From assembly GCA_026415325.1 (NCBI GenBank), contig JAOAHH010000052.1:66886-102230 (forward strand): 35,345 nt of DNA. Direction: 5' to 3'. A program made the translations under genes and the position numbers. Shown piece by piece: positions 1-7,839 of the stretch. Source of the stretch: Thermodesulfobacteriota bacterium. GTDB taxonomy: Bacteria > Desulfobacterota > WTBG01 > CAIYCZ01 > CAIRTM01. The stretch's first letter is position 1. Each line of letters starts with the position of its first letter. Under the pieces are notes generated by a model. It saw only the letters and a program-made list of their open reading frames with translations. It had not been told where the DNA came from and did not search any database.

Positions 1-667
1 TTATTTCGTTCAGTTCAGAATGTGACCGCTGTGTCGCAGGATCAAAAAACCGTATAGACTCGATGGTATCGCCGAAAAAGTCGATGCGAACCGGCATATC
101 GTATCCGGGGGGGAAAACGTCGAGCAGTTCTCCCCGGACACCAAGATCGCCACGGTCCTCTACGAGGCTGACGCGAGTGTAGCCTGCCATGATCAAGTCG
201 GCGCAAAGCCGATCGCGGTCAAGCATGTCGCCTGGCCTGAGCGTGCAAATGGCGTCGATGAGGATCTCTGCAGGAAGAACTTTTTGCAGGAGGCCGCGAA
301 TGCTGGTGACGACAATACAGGAATCGGTGGCTTCGCAAAGCCGGTAGAGCGTCCACAGCCGCATGCTGCTCACATCGCAATGGCTCAGCGCATCTTCGTA
401 TGCCTGCGTTTCAAGCTGCGGGAACAGGAGCGTTTCTCCGGTGTGGAAAAATTTTAGCTCATGGTAGAGTTCCTGGGCCTGCTCACCGGTAGGCGCAACA
501 CACAGTACCGGTTGGCAACATTGTTGGGATATTTGTGCAGCGACAAGTGCAGGTGCTGATCCCCTGAGGCCGACGGCCGCAACTGACCGTGTGCCGGCAT
601 TGAGCAGATCGATGAGTTGCCGACATGGTCTGCTGGGAGCAAGCAACAAACGCATCGAAGATGTCAT
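1..667 (-). CDS. mfd: Mfd transcription-repair coupling factor, N-terminal part (partial)
   Basis: About 222 residues are visible; the rest lies beyond the window edge. The translation matches the UvrB-homology module of Mfd, the ATP-dependent translocase that removes stalled RNA polymerase and recruits UvrA. A hydrophobic start with SVAAVGLRGSAPALVAA is followed by a helical region. The hallmark near the visible end is VEDRGDLGVRGELLDVFPPG, then PVRIDFFGDTIESIRFFDP, the usual Mfd/UvrB pattern. The start is uncertain: ATG at 667, ATG at 655 or GTG at 679 share the frame, and none has a clear Shine-Dalgarno. The helicase and RNA polymerase-binding domains cannot be seen. Confidence 0.9.
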   Translation of the reverse strand, partial: MTSSMRLLLAPSRPCRQLIDLLNAGTRSVAAVGLRGSAPALVAAQISQQCCQPVLCVAPTGEQAQELYHELKFFHTGETLLFPQLETQAYEDALSHCDVSSMRLWTLYRLCEATDSCIVVTSIRGLLQKVLPAEILIDAICTLRPGDMLDRDRLCADLIMAGYTRVSLVEDRGDLGVRGELLDVFPPGYDMPVRIDFFGDTIESIRFFDPATQRSHSELNEI

Positions 668-991
668 ACACGTGTGCACCGGATAATCAGACGCCTACAA
701 GTTTGCAGTAGCATACCATACCCGAGCCGGAAGGTGGGTATTTTTTAACTGATTCTGCCGCACGATCGGGTGTTGGAAAAATTTTTTTATACAGTATAAT
801 AGAACAGAACAGCAAGGAACACGGCTTAATGCACGCGGCGCATTGACGCAAAACGTGAAGCGTAACCATTGAGGCGAACAACCTTTGAGGTTCAACGCTG
901 AATGCTTCACAGACCGGTTATTGTGGTCAAAGCGTGGCGGTTTCGTATTGCGGACACCATCTCCGCAAGAGTGTATCTGCAAAGGCCGGCT
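668..991. other. Intergenic region with promoter and structured leader
   Basis: This divergent gap between mfd and the methyltransferase gene has no convincing gene. It holds a sigma70-type promoter (773-800) and a downstream stretch (about 825-915) rich in inverted repeats. These include AATGC/GCATT arms, AACCT-TTG-AGGTT, and GTGAAGC pairing with GCTTCAC over about 50 bases. An open frame continues upstream of the chosen methyltransferase start, but it does not look conserved. Confidence 0.55.
773..800 (+). promoter_or_regulatory. Sigma70-type promoter for the methyltransferase gene
   Basis: A -35 element TTGGAA (773-778) is followed by a 16-base spacer and a perfect -10 TATAAT (795-800). 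It points toward the methyltransferase gene and would give a leader of about 185 bases that contains several inverted repeats. Confidence 0.6.
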
Positions 992-1555
992 ATGGACGGA
1001 AACACATGGGAAGAACGATATCGGCAGCGGAAGCCCGGCATGATGCCCGAACCGGCACGATTGCTGCGGGATTACGAACATCTGCTGACCGGCGGCACGG
1101 CGCTTGATATTGCCGCGGGCGAAGGCCAGAACGGCATCTTTCTTGCCAGCCGCGGATATACGGTGACCTGCGTGGATCGTTCATCATCAGCAGTGGCGCT
1201 TATTCGTGCAAATGCTGCCGCACAAGGCGTTACAATTGAAGCCGTTGCTGCCGATGTGCTCACGTATCCGATTCCAGAGCAAGCGTATGACGTGATTCTC
1301 AACTTTTATTTTCTTGAGCGGTCACTACTGCCCGCAATTAAAGCTGGTCTGAAAAAAGGCGGTTTTCTCTTTTTTGAGACGTATACGATCGAGCAACAGC
1401 GCTTCAACGGGCCACATAACCCAGTTTTTCTGTTGCAACCCAACGAGCTGCTCAACGCCTGTTTGGATTTGTTTATACTTTTCTATCACGAGCGCATCGA
1501 CATGTCAGGCTCCCAGCCGCGTGCTGTGGCAAGTTTGATCGGACAGAAAACATGA
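992..1555 (+). CDS. Class I SAM-dependent methyltransferase (TehB/UbiE-like)
   Basis: The 187-residue protein has a Rossmann-type SAM-binding core. Motif I is ALDIAAGEGQNGIFLASRG, followed by the acidic residue ending strand 2 (VTCVDRS), a motif near AADVLTYPIP, and YDVILNFYFLERSLL in the motif IV region. An N-terminal WEERYRQ start is typical of small TehB-like methyltransferases. The substrate cannot be read from the sequence. Start ATG 992 was chosen because AAAGG lies 6 bases upstream; an in-frame ATG at 902 would add 30 residues without family character. The gene is convergent with pepA, and I see no clear terminator between them. Confidence 0.8.
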   Translation: MDGNTWEERYRQRKPGMMPEPARLLRDYEHLLTGGTALDIAAGEGQNGIFLASRGYTVTCVDRSSSAVALIRANAAAQGVTIEAVAADVLTYPIPEQAYDVILNFYFLERSLLPAIKAGLKKGGFLFFETYTIEQQRFNGPHNPVFLLQPNELLNACLDLFILFYHERIDMSGSQPRAVASLIGQKT

Positions 1556-1615
1556 AGCATGGGATGGTGTAAAAAGAGAAAGATCACCCTGCTGTTACGT
1601 GATGTGACGTTACCG

Positions 1616-3121
1616 TTACTTATTGTCCCAGTGCTCCAGAACGTGAGTAAGCAGCCGCACGCCAATGCCGGTTGCGCCTTTGGGAATATAGGGGAGGGCT
1701 TTTTTTGTCCATGCAGTTCCTGCAATATCAAGATGCGCCCATGGGGTTGTGCCTGCAAACTGCTTTAAAAAACATCCCGCGGTAATTGCTCCTGCAGGTC
1801 TGCCGGCTGCGTTTTTTATATCGGCCACATCGCTTTTCAAAAGTTCTCCATACTCCTGCCACAGCGGCAGTTCCCACACACGCTCTCCGGTTGCATCGGC
1901 CGATTGCTGTATTTTGTGCAGCAGTGCCCTGTCCGTGCCCATAAGCCCTGTTGCATGATTGCCAAGGGCAACAATGCACCCGCCGGTAAGTGTTGCGATA
2001 TCGATCAGCGCAGCTGGTTTGTAGCGTTGGGCATAGGTGAGCGCATCGGCAAGCATTAACCGACCTTCTGCGTCGGTCGTGATGATCTCGACTGTTATGC
2101 CTGCCATGGTCGTAACAACATCGCCGGGTTTGAGCGCATGACCGCTCGGGAGGTTCTCCGCAGCAGGAATAATGCCGACAATATGGAGAGGAAGTTTAAG
2201 AGCAGCAGATGCCTGCACGGTTGCGAGCACGGCGGCACCGCCTGCCATATCGGTTTTCATTTCGTCCATGTCCTGCGACGGTTTCAGCGATATTCCGCCG
2301 CTATCAAAGGTTACGGCTTTACCGATTAAAACGATCGGCCGGTGCCGGCACATTGTGCGCGGACGGTATTCGAGCACGATAAAACGCGGAGGTTCGTCAC
2401 TGCCCCGGGCAACGCTTAAGAAAGCGTTCATGCCGAGCTGACGGGCACCGCGTGGGGTTATGACTGTGCAACGGAGTCCCCATCGTTTGGCAAGCGTGCG
2501 CGCCTGAGCAGCAAGATATGAGGGTGTTGCAGCGTTGGCCGGCATATTCACAAGATCGCGCGCCAGACAGACTGCATCGGCGATGCTTGATGCTTTCGCA
2601 ACCTCGGTGTGCACAGCCAGACGATGGCGGAGGTCGCCGACATAAATAGTACAAACATCAGGATCGTGACCGCTGTTGTCATGGTGGCATGTCTTGAACT
2701 GCCGGAACCGGTAGAGGCCGAGGCGCACGCCTTCCACATATGCTCGGATTTTTTCCGGCAGAGGGAACGCAGGATGCTCGATAAAATCGACGGGAAGACC
2801 GATACGGTCGCCATTTCGTTCCCGAACGGCGCGTGCACCTGCAGCGCACGCACCCCGAAGCCGATCAAGGGTAACATCCTCTTGTTTGCCGAGCCCCACC
2901 AGAAGCACCCGCAGCCCAGGATGCCGATCGGTGACTACCGGCACTGTTTGGTTAAGTATGCCGGTAACTTCACCACGGCTGATAAGACGGTGAATCATGC
3001 CGTTCAGGGCACTGTCCCACACGGCAGCAGCGCCACATAAAGACCGTGTTTTTTCAAACAAGCCGACAAGTATAATTTCTCCGGAAACGGTCTTATAGTC
3101 AGTAGCAACATTGAATTTCAC
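1616..3121 (-). CDS. pepA: Leucyl aminopeptidase, M17 family
   Basis: A 501-residue zinc/manganese aminopeptidase that trims N-terminal residues from peptides in the cytoplasm. The C-terminal catalytic domain carries the M17 landmarks VGKAVTFDSGGISLKP, KTDMAGGAAVLA and TTDAEGRLMLADAL, so the metal-binding Lys, Asp and Glu residues are present. The family signature normally begins with Asn (NTDAEGRL) and here has Thr; that residue is not a metal ligand. The N-terminal half is the poorly conserved regulatory domain, and the length is normal for the family. The start is GTG at 3121, with AGGAGG five bases upstream. It is a single-gene unit, convergent with the methyltransferase gene. Confidence 0.93.
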   Translation of the reverse strand: MKFNVATDYKTVSGEIILVGLFEKTRSLCGAAAVWDSALNGMIHRLISRGEVTGILNQTVPVVTDRHPGLRVLLVGLGKQEDVTLDRLRGACAAGARAVRERNGDRIGLPVDFIEHPAFPLPEKIRAYVEGVRLGLYRFRQFKTCHHDNSGHDPDVCTIYVGDLRHRLAVHTEVAKASSIADAVCLARDLVNMPANAATPSYLAAQARTLAKRWGLRCTVITPRGARQLGMNAFLSVARGSDEPPRFIVLEYRPRTMCRHRPIVLIGKAVTFDSGGISLKPSQDMDEMKTDMAGGAAVLATVQASAALKLPLHIVGIIPAAENLPSGHALKPGDVVTTMAGITVEIITTDAEGRLMLADALTYAQRYKPAALIDIATLTGGCIVALGNHATGLMGTDRALLHKIQQSADATGERVWELPLWQEYGELLKSDVADIKNAAGRPAGAITAGCFLKQFAGTTPWAHLDIAGTAWTKKALPYIPKGATGIGVRLLTHVLEHWDNK

Positions 3122-3331
3122 GGTAACCTCCTGATCGTAACGATACGGTAACGACTCTTTGTTAAAGCATATCGACGCTCAGAAAGCAACGGCATCCTCG
3201 GTATGTCGGTGTGGCTTTTTAGAGAAAAGAGGAATTGTTGCGAAATAATCTCACCCTTGCAAACAACTCTATCACTTCCTCGGGGTTCATGCTAAAATAT
3301 TACAAAATTGCGATATGCTGCAGAACCAGCT

Positions 3332-4396
3332 ATGAAACTCCCTTTTTTCAAAAGAACAAAGGCATTGCCTGACAAAGACCTCGCCGCCATTGCAAAAGCT
3401 CGCGAAGCAGCAGCGCGCAATCCTCAGGATCCACGACTTCGCATCAAACTTGCCGAGCTGTTGCTTGCTGGCGGTAACAAAGTGGAGGCGGTTACTGCAT
3501 ACTGTGAGGCTGCACAAGCGTATGATGCTGCTGGGAAAAACCGCATTGTCACCGCCATCTATCAGCATGTGCTTTCGATTGATCCCGGCAACATTGCGGT
3601 GTATCGTCTGCTGGTCGATGCGTTTTTGAAGGAATATCTTATCGGTGATGCGGTGGAGACAATGGTGCGGCTTGCCACGTATTATTACGATAACGGCCAT
3701 CATTACGAAGCAGCACAGACTATCAAAGAAATCACTGCGATCGATCCGGACAATAGGTTTTATAAGACCAAAGTTGAAAAGTTTTTGAATGAGCGTAATC
3801 TGTCGCTTGACTCGATTGAAAAAATCGGTCCGAAAGACAAGTGGACATTGGTTCAGCCCCAAGCGACACCCGCCGAACATACAGAGGGTTTTGTAGATCT
3901 TGAGCGCATTCTCGATAACTCCTCGATAGACATTGTCATAACTGAGGAACCTGATGCTGCAGCCACGCCGGAAGGTCGAACGCCTGAAGAGGTGCTTGAT
4001 CAGATTAAATCGCTGGTCACCAGCGATGCTGAACAGAATACGCCGGAATTTCATTACACCCTCGGTCTTGCATTCATGAACCGCGGTGACTACGACCATG
4101 CTTGCCACGAGTTTGCTCAGGCAACCGACAGCGCCGCGCATCGGATTGATGCCTACCACTGTCTCATCACCTGCTCCAGAAAACTGGGTCGGTACGGGGA
4201 GGCGGCTAAGGCTGCTGAGGCAGCATTGCGACAAAAAGGGTTGACTGATGCAGACCGTTGTGAGTTTTTGTACGAACAGGGGCTTGTGTACAAAGAACTC
4301 GGGCGGCGCAACGATGCACTCAAAATATTCAAGATGATATATAAAATTGATAAGAACTTCAGGTCAGTTGCCCGTGAAATCAAAGAGCTTTCCTGA
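3332..4396 (+). CDS. Tetratricopeptide repeat protein
   Basis: A 354-residue soluble protein with no signal peptide. TPR-like helical hairpins fill about residues 30-160 (DPRLRIKLAELLLAGGNKVE, AIYQHVLSIDPGNIAVYRLL, YYDNGHHYEAAQTIKEI). An acidic linker follows at about 165-225, then a second TPR block at about 235-350 (FHYTLGLAFMNRGDYDHACH, YEQGLVYKELGRRNDALKIF). TPRs mediate protein contacts, so a scaffold role is likely but no partner is identifiable. ATG 3332 has no Shine-Dalgarno; a TTG at 3308 in frame is less likely. It is followed after 14 bases by a small unknown gene, so the two are probably co-transcribed. Confidence 0.75.
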   Translation: MKLPFFKRTKALPDKDLAAIAKAREAAARNPQDPRLRIKLAELLLAGGNKVEAVTAYCEAAQAYDAAGKNRIVTAIYQHVLSIDPGNIAVYRLLVDAFLKEYLIGDAVETMVRLATYYYDNGHHYEAAQTIKEITAIDPDNRFYKTKVEKFLNERNLSLDSIEKIGPKDKWTLVQPQATPAEHTEGFVDLERILDNSSIDIVITEEPDAAATPEGRTPEEVLDQIKSLVTSDAEQNTPEFHYTLGLAFMNRGDYDHACHEFAQATDSAAHRIDAYHCLITCSRKLGRYGEAAKAAEAALRQKGLTDADRCEFLYEQGLVYKELGRRNDALKIFKMIYKIDKNFRSVAREIKELS

Positions 4397-4410
4397 GAGA
4401 GGTATGTGCG

Positions 4411-4653
4411 ATGCAGAAAACAACGATGACCGTGCATTTTGATCTTGATCATGAAGTCGACCGTCGGGTCTACGCAGCACTGGTGCATCTGCCCGAGTAT
4501 TACCAGGAACCCGATCTGTCGCGCGCCGTGATACGGTTCATCGACGAACTGGTAACCGCAATCGGCGAATGCGAAGAGCGCAGCATGCACTGTCAGGCAC
4601 TTCTGGCCGGGCTTTTGGGCGGACAGGAAGCGGCATCAAAGGCATGGCAGTGA
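4411..4653 (+). CDS. Small protein of unknown function (80 aa)
   Basis: I do not recognise this family. The 80-residue protein starts with a short beta-like stretch (MTVHFDLDHEVDRRV) followed by helices (YAALVHLPEYY, SRAVIRFIDELVTAIGE). This loosely resembles ribbon-helix-helix or ParR-like plasmid proteins, but nothing diagnostic is seen. It has a Shine-Dalgarno (GAGAGG) about 10 bases before ATG 4411. It lies 14 bases after the TPR gene and overlaps the next gene by 10 bases, so it is very probably translated as part of this operon. Confidence 0.6.
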   Translation: MQKTTMTVHFDLDHEVDRRVYAALVHLPEYYQEPDLSRAVIRFIDELVTAIGECEERSMHCQALLAGLLGGQEAASKAWQ

Positions 4654-5678
4654 ACCGGTCTTTGCAGAGAGGGCTGCACCGAATCATACATGCTGCGTTT
4701 GCCCTGTACACAATGGTGTGGGCAAGCGGCTGTTCTTGTCAAACAGATCCTCTGCGTTTTCCTTACGACCACGGCCCACATGCAGACGTCCGCAATGAAT
4801 GGTGGTATTTTACCGGAACCGTGCAGACCGTGGATGGCCGAACTATCGGTTTTGAAACAACGCTGTTCAAGCGGTTTGTTTCAGTACGCAAGGGCATTGC
4901 GGGTGTGGGGCATGTTGCCGTGAGTTTGCCAGAAACCCGCGAACATCTTTTCTCAGAAACCGTAACAAAAGCGCCAATTGACGGTATGATCCCCGGCTTT
5001 GCCACGCTGGAGCTCAATAATTTTTTTTGCAGGTTCACGGACAACGGGACAATCGAGCTTGCGGCACAGGGCACAGACGTTGCTGTTGATCTACGCCTTA
5101 GGCCGCTCACCGATCCGGTGCTGCATGGTGAGAGCGGCTGCATCAGGATGGGCGACGGTGTGCCGTCATGGTATTATTCCTTCCCCAACCTTGCCACCAC
5201 GGGCACGCTGAGGGTGCGCGATGAAACCCATATTGTCGTGTCGGGCAGAACTTGGATGGATCACCAATGGGGGAATTTTACGTTATTCGGTATGCGGTGG
5301 GATTGGTTTTCGCTGCGGTTTGACGACGGTGGCAGTCTGATGCTGTTTCAATTTAGAGATCTGCGCGACCGACCCGCTTCATTGACTTGGACGTGGTGCG
5401 CATCTTCGGGCGAGGTTTTCACCGGTAGTGGCGCGGCTATCACTGCTTCACGGATTTTTGAAGACAACAGCCGAACATGCGCATATCCGGTCGACTGGAC
5501 GATTTCGATACCTGATATCAGTGCCGTTTTTTTCGTCCGGCCATTGTTTGACGAACAGGCAATCTCAAGCGATGTTACGCCCGACTATTGGGAGGGATTA
5601 TGCGCGGTAACCGGCACGATCGACGGGGCTGGTACCTCTGGCTTTGCATATGCGGAACTGACTGGTTACTGCCGATGA
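4644..5678 (+). CDS. CrtC/AttH-type lipocalin-like lipoprotein
   Basis: A 344-residue predicted lipoprotein: a hydrophobic segment at residues 14-29 ends in a lipobox (ASGC, Cys30). The mature part resembles the hydroxyneurosporene synthase (CrtC)/AttH family of tandem lipocalin-like barrels. Landmarks are NEWWYFTGTVQTVDGRTIGF near residue 52, then GRTWMDHQWGNF and WDWFSLRFDDGGSLMLFQFR. CrtC hydrates carotenoids, but most members in non-phototrophs have unknown roles and no carotenoid genes are near. ATG 4644 was chosen for its AAAGG and coupling overlap with the preceding gene. Location is probably the periplasmic face of the inner or outer membrane. Confidence 0.78.
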   Translation: MAVNRSLQRGLHRIIHAAFALYTMVWASGCSCQTDPLRFPYDHGPHADVRNEWWYFTGTVQTVDGRTIGFETTLFKRFVSVRKGIAGVGHVAVSLPETREHLFSETVTKAPIDGMIPGFATLELNNFFCRFTDNGTIELAAQGTDVAVDLRLRPLTDPVLHGESGCIRMGDGVPSWYYSFPNLATTGTLRVRDETHIVVSGRTWMDHQWGNFTLFGMRWDWFSLRFDDGGSLMLFQFRDLRDRPASLTWTWCASSGEVFTGSGAAITASRIFEDNSRTCAYPVDWTISIPDISAVFFVRPLFDEQAISSDVTPDYWEGLCAVTGTIDGAGTSGFAYAELTGYCR

Positions 5679-5723
5679 CTATTGTCTTGGATTGCACGAA
5701 CCGTGAAAGGAAGGAATGAATGA

Positions 5724-6230
5724 ATGCAAACAAAAACAATAGGGATGATTACGCTCTGGATGGTATGCTGTTGTGGCGGGGGGCTTTTTGTTGCCTGCAC
5801 GCCGCCACCGACGCCTCGACCACCCGTTGACAATAACCGGGTATTCAATGCCGGATTTGATGCTGTATGGGCAGCGTTGCTCGGTGCGGTCACGACCGGT
5901 GAGGAGATGCTGACGCTCACCGATAAAACTACCGGACTAATGACATTTCAAAGAAACATACCGGTGAAGCAGCTTGATACTTATGCTTTTGACGATACGG
6001 GGATGCTTATGAGCAGCGCCATTGCAAACGTTGTGGTCAGGGTAGTCGAACAGGCGCCGGGGAGAACTCGTGTGGCGATGACGACCAAAATCACAGCGAC
6101 CGGCAAGGATGTGCTTGATGTATTGCTATCGCGCCAGAGGCAGGTCGTGCTTGATTCAAAGGGCTGGCTTGAGCGGGAGTATTTTGAGCGGATCAGCAAC
6201 AGATTGCATGAACAGCCCCCAGCGCTATAA
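5724..6230 (+). CDS. Small lipoprotein, unknown function
   Basis: A 168-residue predicted lipoprotein. A hydrophobic signal ends in the lipobox FVAC (Cys25), followed by a Pro-rich linker (TPPPTPRPPVDNN). The remaining domain starts with VFNAGFDAVWAALLGAVTTG and has alternating strands and a helix (VRVVEQAPGRTRVAMTTKIT), a layout seen in BamC-like and other small periplasmic modules. No family is assigned. ATG 5724 follows AAGGAAGGAA, a strong Shine-Dalgarno. It lies 45 bases after the CrtC-like gene in the same direction. Confidence 0.7.
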   Translation: MQTKTIGMITLWMVCCCGGGLFVACTPPPTPRPPVDNNRVFNAGFDAVWAALLGAVTTGEEMLTLTDKTTGLMTFQRNIPVKQLDTYAFDDTGMLMSSAIANVVVRVVEQAPGRTRVAMTTKITATGKDVLDVLLSRQRQVVLDSKGWLEREYFERISNRLHEQPPAL

Positions 6231-6280
6231 GTTTTTGTGAACATGACGTCACTATTTTATCATTTAATCCGAAAAAACTC

Positions 6281-6308
6281 TTGACATGCCATTTTGGTGT
6301 ATTATGTT
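6281..6308 (+). promoter_or_regulatory. Promoter of the OmpA-like lipoprotein gene
   Basis: A perfect -35 TTGACA (6281-6286), a 16-base spacer and a -10-like TATGTT (6303-6308) precede the OmpA-like gene by about 40 bases. An overlapping TATTAT at 6300 would leave only 13 bases, so TATGTT is preferred. Confidence 0.55.
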
Positions 6309-6350
6309 TTAAAGTGTTGTTTTTAACCCATTATGAAAGGAGATGGAGGT

Positions 6351-6986
6351 ATGAAGGCAAAACAATTACTTGTTGTTGCACTTGCGCTGTTTCTTGCAGC
6401 CGGCTGCTCGAGCATGAGCAAGCGGACAAAATGTGCCTGTGTTGGTGCGGCGACCGGCGCAGCAATCGGCGCGACAGCCGGTGCCGTGATCGGTGATATG
6501 GGTAAATCCCACGACAACCGTCTCGGCGGCGGCATTATCGGCGGTGCAGCAGGCGCTGTGATAGGGGGCGTTGCGGGTTACCTGCTGTGCAAAGAAGAGC
6601 CAAAGCCGGCTCCTCCGGTGGAAGCTCCGAAACCAAAGCCGGTTGAAGAAAAAATTATCCTCAACGGTGTGCAGTTTGATTTTGACAAGGCAGTTATCAA
6701 GCCCGAATATTATCCGGTGCTTGATGAAGCGGCCAGCATTTTGCAGAAGCATGCAAATAAGAATGTCATGATCGAGGGGCACACCTGCTCTATTGGCACC
6801 GAAAAGTACAACCAGAAGTTGTCGGAACGCCGGGCAGCGGCTGTGAAAAAATACCTTGTGCAAAAAGGTATCAGCGCTGAGCGCCTCATGACCAAAGGTT
6901 ATGGTGAATCCAAACCCATTGCTGACAATAAGACACGACAGGGCAGGAAGATGAACCGGCGCGCAGAGCTGAAGGTTATTGAATAA
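6351..6986 (+). CDS. OmpA/Pal-like lipoprotein with glycine zipper
   Basis: A 211-residue envelope lipoprotein that probably tethers the outer membrane to peptidoglycan. The signal peptide ends in lipobox LAAGC (Cys19). Residues 30-80 form a glycine-zipper segment (GAATGAAIGATAGAVIG, GGGIIGGAAGAVIGGVAG) likely to lie in or on the membrane. A Pro/Lys linker follows (84-98), then an OmpA C-terminal domain (102-210) with NGVQFDFDKAVIKPEYYPVL, YNQKLSERRAAAVKKYL and NRRAELKV. The peptidoglycan-binding Asp of the usual GHTD motif is replaced by Cys146 (GHTCSIG), while the partner Arg region (SERR) is kept. ATG 6351 has AAAGGAG 8 bases upstream. Confidence 0.88.
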   Translation: MKAKQLLVVALALFLAAGCSSMSKRTKCACVGAATGAAIGATAGAVIGDMGKSHDNRLGGGIIGGAAGAVIGGVAGYLLCKEEPKPAPPVEAPKPKPVEEKIILNGVQFDFDKAVIKPEYYPVLDEAASILQKHANKNVMIEGHTCSIGTEKYNQKLSERRAAAVKKYLVQKGISAERLMTKGYGESKPIADNKTRQGRKMNRRAELKVIE

Positions 6987-7004
6987 ATAGTCAATGGAAC
7001 GCGC

Positions 7005-7412
7005 ATGCAGCGAAGTTACAAGATAGCCTTATGCGCTGCAGCAGTTCTCTGGCACGTGCTGCTTGCGGTGACGTGGGCTTTTGACCAGCATCACGTTGAA
7101 CAAAGTTTCGCCGCATTTTGTAAGGATTGGGTTGCAACCCTGAACCGATATGCACAAAACAATATTGCTTGTGAGCAAAAGGATGATCAGTGCATAGCCG
7201 AATACAGGGTTTGTGACGACAATCTTAACATACACGTAAAACCCGTGCCATCAGCGCCAGCCTGTTTTATTGGTACGCTGCGCTATCGTGAAAAGAAGTA
7301 CCGAAGGGCTGCGCAAACCTGTGCTGATGCGGTGCGTGGTCCTTTTGCGCTTGCGTCCGAAACAAATGTCACGCAGCTTTTTCTTTACCGAAACGGCGTG
7401 TGGCAATATTAG
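7005..7412 (+). CDS. Secreted protein of unknown function (135 aa)
   Basis: No family recognised. An N-terminal hydrophobic signal (about residues 5-25, IALCAAAVLWHVLLAVTWAF) predicts export. The mature part has five cysteines (in FCKDW, IACEQ, QCIAE, RVCDD, ACFIG) plus one near the C-terminus (TCADA), consistent with periplasmic disulphides. It lies 18 bases after the OmpA-like gene and 15 before the HdeA/B-like gene, so it is probably part of an envelope operon. No strong Shine-Dalgarno is visible. Confidence 0.6.
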   Translation: MQRSYKIALCAAAVLWHVLLAVTWAFDQHHVEQSFAAFCKDWVATLNRYAQNNIACEQKDDQCIAEYRVCDDNLNIHVKPVPSAPACFIGTLRYREKKYRRAAQTCADAVRGPFALASETNVTQLFLYRNGVWQY

Positions 7413-7427
7413 GAAAGAGAGGATGAT

Positions 7428-7766
7428 ATGCTCAGAGCATTTATTATAGTGGCGAGCATCGCGTGCTTTGCTGTTGCGGGCGGCGATCAATGTTTTGCCA
7501 AAGACAAGAAAAAGAAGAACAAAGAAACCAGTGCACAAATCGTTGATATGTCTAAATGCACCTGCCAGGATATGATGAATGTCAACGACGAGCAGTTAAT
7601 CAAGGCATCGCTGATTTGGATTGATGGATATGTTAGCGGCAAGAGCGGCGATACAACCGTAAGCCTCGGTGAGCTCGAAACGCTCGCGCGCAACCTTGAA
7701 TCTTACTGCAAAAGCAACCCTTCAACACCAATTCTGGATGCCGCACGGAGGTCGAAAGGACGATAA
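7428..7766 (+). CDS. HdeA/HdeB-like periplasmic protein
   Basis: A 112-residue exported protein. A signal peptide (about 1-24, ending CFA-KD) is followed by a Lys-rich stretch and a short all-helical domain. The core has KCTCQDMMNVNDEQL, then WIDGYVSGKSGDTTVSL and ESYCKSNPSTP. This matches the layout of the HdeA/HdeB acid-stress chaperones (TCQ...D near the start, a GGDT-like turn, YCKxNP near the end, one conserved disulphide). In enterobacteria these proteins bind unfolded periplasmic proteins at low pH; that role here is inference. ATG 7428 follows AGAGGA. Confidence 0.65.
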   Translation: MLRAFIIVASIACFAVAGGDQCFAKDKKKKNKETSAQIVDMSKCTCQDMMNVNDEQLIKASLIWIDGYVSGKSGDTTVSLGELETLARNLESYCKSNPSTPILDAARRSKGR

Positions 7767-7792
7767 GAACCTCCGTTCTGACCGGATGAGAT

Positions 7793-7825
7793 ACGAACCC
7801 CGTCAGTGACGGGGTTCGTTTTTTT
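7793..7825 (+). terminator. Rho-independent terminator
   Basis: A perfect 12-base-pair stem (ACGAACCCCGTC with GACGGGGTTCGT) with loop AGT is followed by a T run (7819-7825). It closes the 3332-7766 gene series just before the convergent transporter gene. Confidence 0.93.
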
Positions 7826-7839
7826 GCTCCATGCTCACC

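Noticed and set aside
825-915. Integron attC site
   Set aside because: Core-site patterns (GTTRRRY and RYYYAAC) do not fit on either strand, and no integrase or cassette array is present.
695-1081. A 128-codon minus-strand frame over the mfd-methyltransferase gap
   Set aside because: It overlaps the promoter and the methyltransferase start, has no ribosome binding site and no recognisable protein features.
2054-2092. PepA as an inactive aminopeptidase because NTDAEGRL reads TTDAEGRL
   Set aside because: The replaced Asn is not a metal ligand and the Lys, Asp and Glu ligands are all present, so activity is expected.
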